The position numbers and the translations under genes were made by a program. A stretch of DNA of 10,365 nucleotides from Nitrososphaerales archaeon TH5894. GTDB lineage: Archaea; Thermoproteota; Nitrososphaeria; Nitrososphaerales; Nitrososphaeraceae. Shown here in pieces: positions 6,010 through 10,365 of the stretch (position 1 is the first letter of the stretch; each line of letters starts with the position of its first letter). The notes below the pieces were generated by a model. It ran no database searches. It was given only the letters and a program-made list of their open reading frames with translations, and was not told where the DNA came from. The stretch spans positions 1 to 10,365 of the forward strand of contig JAATVK010000189.1 of the NCBI GenBank assembly GCA_014523485.1, given 5' to 3'.

Positions 6010-6331
6010 ATGATAGACTTACTGAGTGACGGACGTACTGACGGATTGCAAAATGAACCTTTTGCTAGTAGACTAAGAGAAATAAAAACAGAAAATTTTT
6101 CTCTTACCTATTCTCGTTTTTGATGGCTATAGTTTTGAAGTGTCCATAACTGTTCCTCAAATAGGAAAAGCATTAAGTTTTGATTAGAGTCTTTCACTAT
6201 AAGTGTTTATGAATATGAAAAATGATATTGGATTTGGTTTGCTATATTCAAATAATGAGGTTAATGCAACAACCATTATTGTTTATACATTGTCCATTGA
6301 TATTCTTACCTGTGTTGTTGGCTTAGCATAA
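6010..6331 (+). pseudogene. Frameshifted and stop-interrupted gene remnant
   Basis: An ATG at 6010 opens 37 protein-like codons, including S-D-G-R-T-D-G-L-Q-N-E-P-F and L-T-Y-S-R-F, and ends at TGA 6121. Shifting by one base at the five-T run just before it continues sensibly as D-G-Y-S-F-E-V-S-I-T-V-P-Q-I-G-K until TAG. A third frame then gives E-S-F-T-I-S-V-Y-E-Y-E-K. From ATG 6209 to TAA 6331 a 40-residue piece carries a hydrophobic stretch (T-I-I-V-Y-T-L-S-I-D-I-L-T-C-V-V-G-L-A). Successive sensible pieces in changing frames are the pattern of an old pseudogene. The original function is not recognisable. The last 40-residue piece could alternatively be a real small membrane protein. Confidence 0.42.
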
Positions 6332-6577
6332 CATTCATAACATTTTCAGCATATTTAGCCTCTGACAATTAAATTGTTCTAAAGTATTAATAATTTAATT
6401 AACAGTAGAATCATGAGAGTAATCTAGTCCAAAGAACTTGGTCATAGCATTCCATTATTTCTCTCAATAAGAGGTCGTGTTTATTATTGACTAACTAAAA
6501 AACAAACAGGTCTAATATATTAAATAATATATCTTATTAATTTAAATACAAATGGTAAGCAAATAGAACTAGATTAG

Positions 6578-6584
6578 TTATATA
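6578..6584 (+). promoter_or_regulatory. Possible box A for the PRC-barrel-like gene
   Basis: TTATATA is centred about 25 bases ahead of the ATG at 6606, consistent with a leaderless archaeal transcript. A stronger-looking TTTAAATA at 6541-6548 is an alternative that would give a leader of roughly 35 bases. Confidence 0.4.
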
Positions 6585-6605
6585 GAATGTATCTCTCACT
6601 ATTAT

Positions 6606-6863
6606 ATGTCAAGTGATTCTACTATCCACAATCCTGAAGATATTATAAAAAAAGAAGCAAGAGGTTTAGGTGATGATGCAGACTTAGGTGAAGTACAAGA
6701 AGTTGGTATAGAATACATAGTAACACAAAAAGGAATTTTGGACAAAGACAAATACTTAATTCCAAAAAAGTTGGTAGAAAGGTTTGATGGCGAGACGGTC
6801 TATTTTAGAATAACACAAGAAGAGGCAAAACAGTACAAAGAACATGAGACAAATTTAATATAA
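6606..6863 (+). CDS. Small PRC-barrel-like protein
   Basis: The 85-residue soluble protein has a short polar N-terminal part (residues 1-18). A compact beta-rich core of about 50 residues follows: D-A-D-L-G-E-V-Q-E-V-G, then I-E-Y-I-V-T-Q-K-G, then K-Y-L-I-P-K-K-L-V, then F-D-G-E-T-V-Y-F-R-I-T, then E-E-A-K. The pattern L-G-x-V...G...Y-x-I-P-x-x-L-V...V-x-F-x-I-T is that of PRC-barrel or DUF2171-like domains. These serve as small protein- or RNA-interaction modules and in stress proteins; here the partner is unknown. There is no signal peptide or membrane helix, so it should be cytosolic. The start is set by the only ATG at the frame's beginning and the TATA-like box ahead. It is a single gene followed by a T-rich end. 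The family is inferred by pattern only. Confidence 0.8.
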   Translation: MSSDSTIHNPEDIIKKEARGLGDDADLGEVQEVGIEYIVTQKGILDKDKYLIPKKLVERFDGETVYFRITQEEAKQYKEHETNLI

Positions 6864-6888
6864 TTTTTTATTTATTTGTATTTTTATG
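6864..6888 (+). terminator. T-rich transcription end of the PRC-barrel-like gene
   Basis: Runs of T (ATTTTTTATTTATTTG and a further five-T run) begin right at the TAA stop. This fits factor-independent archaeal termination at T-tracts. Confidence 0.45.
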
Positions 6889-7064
6889 CTTCAGCTTCAT
6901 AGAAAGATTCTATACTCTTATATGCACATCCAAAATTTATTACTGATACTTGATATTGTAATTAAAAGCAGCCAGTTCATTTACTTTTTGGAGTTTATTC
7001 AATATCTAAACATTCAAAATACAATAGTAAACAATTAATCTAAAAAAATAAAACTAACAATATA

Positions 7065-7502
7065 GTGAAAATAAAAAATAATTTTTTCCGAATACGATGG
7101 TTGGATTTTAGGCAAGGACATGGTATGTACCTTGCTTTTTTTATATATTTTGCTGACACTATAATGATTCAATATAATTTGTTGATTGATAGACTTCCAT
7201 TCTTAGATCGGTTCGTAGGATCAGATTTAGTAGGATTTGCAATAATATTTATAGCATCATACGTACCACTTGCAATCATAATAGGATATTGGCATAGAAA
7301 GAGCCAGTGGACCGTAGAAGTTGAAGCCTTATTTAAAGAGAATACATTGGGAGCAACAATGTGGTTGTTTGTTATAGACATGGTAGAAGGAAAAATTAAT
7401 GAAAAAGAAAAAAAAGAAATGAGAGAAATGCTTTTAAAAATAATAAAAGGAAAAGGAAAATCTAAATTGGAAGATGGTAGTAATGAAAATACACAAATAT
7501 AA
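7065..7502 (+). CDS. Two-helix membrane protein, family unknown
   Basis: The 145-residue protein begins at GTG 7065. No ATG or TTG precedes it in frame nearby, and the next ATG (residue 21) would cut off the basic N-terminal R-I-R-W-L-D-F-R-Q-G segment and leave helix 1 without its cytosolic flank. There are two transmembrane segments, at residues 21-41 and 54-76. The second ends in G-Y-W-H-R-K, a positive-inside flank. A weaker hydrophobic stretch at 94-106 (L-G-A-T-M-W-L-F-V-I-D-M-V) may lie along the membrane. The C-terminal 40 residues are strongly Lys/Glu-rich and probably a cytosolic helix. Both ends are predicted inside. I do not recognise the family. An A-rich stretch (7041-7053) just ahead could hold the promoter element but is not distinctive. 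Confidence 0.78.
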   Translation: MKIKNNFFRIRWLDFRQGHGMYLAFFIYFADTIMIQYNLLIDRLPFLDRFVGSDLVGFAIIFIASYVPLAIIIGYWHRKSQWTVEVEALFKENTLGATMWLFVIDMVEGKINEKEKKEMREMLLKIIKGKGKSKLEDGSNENTQI

Positions 7503-7896
7503 AAATAAAGCCTTTAAAGTATTTGATAAATATTTATAATATAATTTAATAAAAAAAAGAATACAAATGAATCATAAAATCAAGTTTTGAGAATATGTGA
7601 ATGTGCTTAATTTTCAATTTTTCTTGAATGCATATTACTCTTCTTCAAACTTTATACAAGATAAGTTCTTGAGATTTTATCATTTTTTACTAATAGATTT
7701 TATCCATTTCTTTCATTTCATTCAATAAGGAAGAAGAAGAAGAAGAGTTTAATTTCATTGTACTTTATAAAAGAGCAATTATTATACTAATACAACTACT
7801 CGTTAATTTTAAATAATTTTATTTATTAAACTATCCTGAAAAATATGTTTCTGTTTTATAGTGTGATACAGTATACTTATATTATTAATAGATTTA
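7503..7896. other. 394-base spacer, nothing but AT-rich sequence and a short GAA repeat
   Basis: No gene, RNA or regulatory site is recognisable. The only simple feature is a run of GAA triplets (five copies plus GAG) at 7730-7747, lying in no supported reading frame. Confidence 0.5.
7730..7747. repeat. Short GAA triplet repeat
   Basis: Five exact GAA units followed by GAG lie in non-coding DNA between the two-helix membrane protein gene and the small minus-strand ORF. It is probably an ordinary microsatellite. Confidence 0.8.
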
Positions 7897-8115
7897 TTAT
7901 CTAGAAGAATGAGTATGAAAAATCCCTGCACAAGTTCTTCCTTCAAGGCTTTGTAATAGTAAATATAATATTTCTAATCTAAATGATATCTTATAGCATT
8001 TGCTATTAGATATAATATTATTATCATAGAAGAATGACGAATAAACAACTATATCAATATTATTAAATCTACCATCGTACCATTTTTCAGAATTGATTTC
8101 ACCATAAAAATCCAT
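7897..8115 (-). CDS. Small unrecognised ORF, better-preserved copy of the dispersed repeat
   Basis: On the minus strand ATG 8115 opens 72 residues ending at TAA 7897; a GTG at 8130 would add five. A TATA-like stretch around 8143-8150 lies about 31 bases ahead of the ATG. I do not recognise the protein. It has a Tyr/Phe/Asn-rich first half (R-F-N-N-I-D-I-V-V-Y-S-S-F-F-Y-D-N-N). A compact C-terminal part follows, S-F-R-L-E-I-L-Y-L-L-L-Q-S, then T-C-A-G-I-F-H-T-H. The copy at 4355-4590 keeps Y-S-S-F-F-Y-D-N-N and S-F-R-L-E-I-L, and several of its base changes there are silent. This argues that the frame was once translated. The open frame extends upstream of the GTG, without a better start, to a stop near 8182, so this may be only the end of a longer ancestral protein. 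It is divergent to the secreted protein gene at 8217. Confidence 0.45.
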   Translation of the reverse strand: MDFYGEINSEKWYDGRFNNIDIVVYSSFFYDNNIISNSKCYKISFRLEILYLLLQSLEGRTCAGIFHTHSSR

Positions 8116-8156
8116 ATCTGAAGAACACACTAACCATTCACTAATAAAATTTAGTA
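7925..8156. repeat. Dispersed repeat, copy 2
   Basis: This is the second of two diverged direct copies, matching 4355-4585 with an offset of 3,570 to 3,571 bases. The strongest blocks are 7947-7986 and 8015-8034. Homology fades near 7925 and near 8156, just before the promoter of the secreted protein gene. Confidence 0.7.
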
Positions 8157-8184
8157 ATATAGTATTATTACAGATACCTTAGAA

Positions 8185-8195
8185 TTTTAAAAATA
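8185..8195 (+). promoter_or_regulatory. Box A (TATA) for the secreted WWQWI protein gene
   Basis: TTTTAAAAATA is centred 27 bases ahead of the ATG at 8217. This is the classic archaeal TATA position for a leaderless mRNA. Confidence 0.5.
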
Positions 8196-8216
8196 TCTAG
8201 AAGGTTTTAGGTATTC

Positions 8217-9263
8217 ATGAACACTTCAATAACTCTATTTTTTTTGATGGGCTCATTAGTAATGTTAGCAGCACCTTTCGCTAACATGAACACTTTTTCT
8301 AGTGCAATGGCTCTTGAAGAAAATTCAGATCAGCAGAATTATGACAATTCAAAAAGCTATGAGGACGATACTGACGATTATAGAGTAAATTCCTCATATC
8401 AATCAAATTATGAGAATGGTTATGGATACAATGAGGATTATGGATACAACGATAAGGATAAAACTCCCCAAATATTTCCAGCTAACAAGGTATCAGAACT
8501 TGGAGATAGATGGTGGCAATGGATTTCCTCATTGAATAATACAACAGATACAAATCCATTTACAGACGTCGGTCAAGATGGGTGTGATGTAGGTTTACAG
8601 GATAATGGTAGATTCTTGTTTCTTGTAGGGTCAGCTAAAAATAATGTAACCGGTTTTCCAGAACATGAATGTGGAATTCCAAAAGGTACATCTATTCTAT
8701 TTCCTATAGTCAATGTATTATGTGATAATCTTGAAGGAGCACCATTTTTTGGTAAAAATGAAACAGACCAAAGAATATGTGCGAATAATCTTCTGGATAA
8801 AGCATTTGATCTTCATGCAGAGATAGATGGATATGAAGTAAAAAATCCAGAACAATATAGAATAGACTCTCCCTCTGGAGGATTTAATTTTACTGCAGTA
8901 CTAGGAAATCCAGTATTTATTCCTGCAGGTAATGGCACAGGAGTTTCCGATGGATTCTGGATTCTACTAAAACCACTAAAACCAGGAGATCATACAATAA
9001 CATTTAGCGGAAAACTTGACTGGAGAGATGTACCTAATATAGGAATGATTTTTGAATTTGGCGCAACGTATTTCCTAGAAGTTCAGTCACACGATAAATC
9101 GTATTACCCTCAGAAATATGATTCTGAAGAGTATTCCTCTGAAGAGTATTATGCTGATGAGTATTATGCTGATGAGTATTATGCTGATGAGTATTATGCT
9201 GATGAGTATTATGCTGAGGAGTATTATCCTGAGGAGTATCAACAAGACTATCCAACATACTAA
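8217..9263 (+). CDS. Secreted protein with WWQWI-type domain and C-terminal E-Y-Y-A-D repeats
   Basis: This 348-residue protein is probably released or attached outside the cell. A signal peptide covers residues 1-32 with a likely cut after A-M-A. Residues 33-82 are a low-complexity Tyr/Asn/Asp linker (Y-G-Y-N-E-D-Y-G-Y-N). Residues 85-290 form the folded domain. It starts with L-G-D-R-W-W-Q-W-I-S-S-L (W99, W100, W102) and carries four cysteines (123, 152, 169, 188) that could form two disulfides. It contains I-P-K-G-T-S-I-L-F-P-I-V-N and G-D-H-T-I-T-F-S-G, and ends in a beta-rich stretch. I know similar WWQW-containing hypothetical exported proteins from soil ammonia-oxidising archaea, but no activity is established. 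Residues 304-342 are a Tyr/Glu/Asp repeat tail with no membrane anchor after it. Several N-x-S/T sites are present. It has its own promoter and a T-rich end, so it is probably monocistronic. Confidence 0.88.
   Translation: MNTSITLFFLMGSLVMLAAPFANMNTFSSAMALEENSDQQNYDNSKSYEDDTDDYRVNSSYQSNYENGYGYNEDYGYNDKDKTPQIFPANKVSELGDRWWQWISSLNNTTDTNPFTDVGQDGCDVGLQDNGRFLFLVGSAKNNVTGFPEHECGIPKGTSILFPIVNVLCDNLEGAPFFGKNETDQRICANNLLDKAFDLHAEIDGYEVKNPEQYRIDSPSGGFNFTAVLGNPVFIPAGNGTGVSDGFWILLKPLKPGDHTITFSGKLDWRDVPNIGMIFEFGATYFLEVQSHDKSYYPQKYDSEEYSSEEYYADEYYADEYYADEYYADEYYAEEYYPEEYQQDYPTY
9126..9239 (+). repeat. 15-base tandem repeat, about 7.6 units, encoding (E/D)-E-Y-Y-A
   Basis: Units begin at 9126, 9141, 9156, 9171, 9186, 9201, 9216 and 9231 (partial). 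The four units from 9156 to 9215 are identical (GATGAGTATTATGCT); outer units differ by one to three bases. The period is a multiple of three, so copy changes keep the frame. The homogeneity of the centre and divergence of the edges suggest recent expansion by slippage. Confidence 0.95.
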
Positions 9264-9816
9264 ATAATAAGCTGAGATAACATCCTTCGAAGGAACAACA
9301 AATAACTTATTTTTCCTTTTTTTTAACCTAATCTTCTAAAAGAGCTTGTTATTATAATTTGTTAAATTTTATAAACCGCAGTTCAAATGTTTTTATGATA
9401 GTTTTGTCATCTAATGATTCTAAATTTTTTAATATAAAATTTGTAATTATTCTAAGATGAATTTATTCCCTACTTTTCTGCCACGTACACCAAATTTGAA
9501 AATATCTTCCAAAACTTGGTACCTCACGGATATCAAGAATAGTTATTATAGTTTTTGTAATAAAAGAAAATTTATAATAAGCTGAAAATGCTACTCCTCA
9601 TGCTTCTACAATCAATAAATATTAAAATGTCGCCTCGCAAATCATTGGCAAAAGAGGAAAGATTTTACCAAAATAAATTATTCTTTAAACTAATGAATTA
9701 AAGATAAAAGTAAGTCAACTCATTATTGTACACTATGATTAATTGATGTTAATGGGAATCCACACCACTGTATACTACTCGTTATAAGCTATCATGAACA
9801 TAAATTAAATATATAT
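9264..9816. other. 553-base spacer, no supported gene
   Basis: Beyond the terminator-like start, the part at 9457-9585 is less AT-rich and is open in several frames. One is a 42-codon plus frame from ATG 9457, with M-N-L-F-P-T-F-L-P-R; protein-like minus readings cross the same bases. None has a convincing promoter or start context, so I do not call a gene. The rest is AT-rich. TTATAAGC at 9782-9789, about 31 bases ahead of the next gene's ATG, is a weak candidate TATA box. Confidence 0.35.
9283..9324 (+). terminator. Perfect palindrome followed by T-tracts after the secreted protein gene
   Basis: TCCTTCGAAGGA (9283-9294) is a perfect 12-base palindrome starting 20 bases after the stop. T runs follow at 9310-9314 and 9317-9324. 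The T-tracts alone would suffice for archaeal termination; the palindrome has no loop and would make only a minimal hairpin. Confidence 0.45.
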
Positions 9817-10365
9817 ATGTCAACTAAAAAACACGATCGTAAAGAAGAACAGTCAAATGAAATACATTCAACAACAACAGAACAACAATTTCAAAGAGAA
9901 CAACAGCAAGCAGTAAATAAAGCATTAGATGAAACTAGAGATAATATTAAGAAGACAACTAATGAAGCAAGAAAAGAAATCCCACGTTATACACAAATTG
10001 TTAATGATTATCAAGAAAATACCATACAAGCAATTAGAGAAATTACAGATAATTTTGTAGAATCTCAAGAGGATATTATAGTTAGTTCATTCAGACTTTG
10101 GTCAGACTGGATTTCATCTCCAAGACAAGTGGCTGAAAACTATGGAAAGATAGTCAGTAGTTTTGCGGACAATACAGTAGCAGCAACTAAAGTAATAAAT
10201 AATACTCTATTTGCAAATTTAGATTTTATCAATACATCTGTACAACATACAAAAGAGAATGTAAAGGAGCTTTCAAAAATAGGTGCTAATACTGTAAAAA
10301 CATTCCAACAAGTTTCAAGCGATAATATTCATAATATGAAAACAAGAAATTCTTCTAGTGTCTAA
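9817..10365 (+). CDS. Phasin-like amphipathic helical protein
   Basis: The 182-residue protein is complete, with its TAA as the last three bases of the window. Residues 1-35 are polar and Gln/Glu-rich. The rest is predicted almost wholly alpha-helical with heptad-like spacing, many Asn, Thr and Ser, no Cys and no membrane helix. The central part runs Y-Q-E-N-T-I-Q-A-I-R-E-I-T-D-N-F and W-S-D-W-I-S-S-P. It then continues as repeated A-x-N-x-x-x-x-x-x-S-F/N-x-x-V-A-A-T helices to K-T-F-Q-Q-V. This composition and length fit phasins, the proteins that coat polyhydroxyalkanoate granules. Some soil ammonia-oxidising archaea carry PHA synthase genes, which makes the idea reasonable. No synthase gene lies in view, and other coiled-coil stress proteins would look similar, so the role is an inference. 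Confidence 0.82.
   Translation: MSTKKHDRKEEQSNEIHSTTTEQQFQREQQQAVNKALDETRDNIKKTTNEARKEIPRYTQIVNDYQENTIQAIREITDNFVESQEDIIVSSFRLWSDWISSPRQVAENYGKIVSSFADNTVAATKVINNTLFANLDFINTSVQHTKENVKELSKIGANTVKTFQQVSSDNIHNMKTRNSSSV

Larger units (their letters stand above)
5948..6605. other. 658-base spacer containing a gene remnant
   Basis: Apart from the frameshifted remnant at 6010-6331, listed separately, I see no gene. From 6332 to 6540 the DNA is AT-rich with stops in all frames. Confidence 0.5.

Noticed and set aside
7169-7381. Minus-strand open frame inside the two-helix membrane protein gene
   Set aside because: It is antisense to a better-supported gene and lacks any start signal.
9126-9239. CRISPR-like regular spacing
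   Set aside because: The units are contiguous 15-mers without unique spacers and lie inside a coding sequence.
9034-9258. Minus-strand open frame with H-Q-H-N-T repeats
   Set aside because: It is the antisense reading of the 15-base repeat in the secreted protein gene; any array with a period divisible by three keeps other frames open.
9457-9585. 42-codon plus-strand frame from ATG 9457
   Set aside because: Other frames across the same bases look equally plausible and no promoter or start context supports it.

Overview
The window looks like chromosomal DNA from an ammonia-oxidising archaeon of the Nitrososphaerota (Thaumarchaeota), most likely a soil-type Nitrososphaera or Nitrosocosmicus relative. 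This is an inference. It rests on the very AT-rich composition, TATA (box A)-like motifs about 25-35 bases ahead of start codons with few Shine-Dalgarno sequences, T-rich gene ends, a PKD-type cell-surface protein with a C-terminal anchor, a secreted protein with a WWQWI motif, and a small PRC-barrel-like protein. No marker gene (rRNA, amo, tRNA) is present, so the assignment is not proven.

Layout: 2-961 is the 3' end of a large surface protein with PKD/Ig-like repeats. 1406-1843 encodes a small exported, extremely acidic protein with paired cysteines, and a short histidine-kinase-like tail lies in frame just after its stop. About 1 kb of mostly empty DNA follows. 2949-3446 (minus) is an unrecognised conserved-looking protein with a CxxC motif. 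3480-5490 is gene-poor: it holds coding-like scraps, a decayed repeat copy, one doubtful small minus-strand gene and two base-composition islands. 5492-5947 encodes a one-helix membrane protein. 6010-6331 looks like a frameshifted gene remnant. 6606-6863 encodes the PRC-barrel-like protein. 7065-7502 encodes a two-helix membrane protein. 7897-8115 (minus) is a small ORF that is the better-preserved copy of the repeat near 4355-4590. 8217-9263 encodes the secreted WWQWI protein with a C-terminal Tyr/Glu/Asp repeat. 9817-10365 encodes a phasin-like helical protein ending at the window edge.

Each gene appears to be transcribed on its own; no operon is evident. The common theme is the cell envelope: three of the eight well-supported genes encode exported or anchored surface proteins rich in acidic or glycosylatable residues, and two encode small membrane proteins. 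Coding density is low, with clear signs of gene decay between intact genes. I see no mobile element with intact transposase, no CRISPR array, no RNA gene and no defence system. The most distinctive items are the acidic twin-Cys-pair protein, the repeat-tailed secreted protein, and the 3.57-kb-spaced pair of diverged copies of an unknown small ORF.
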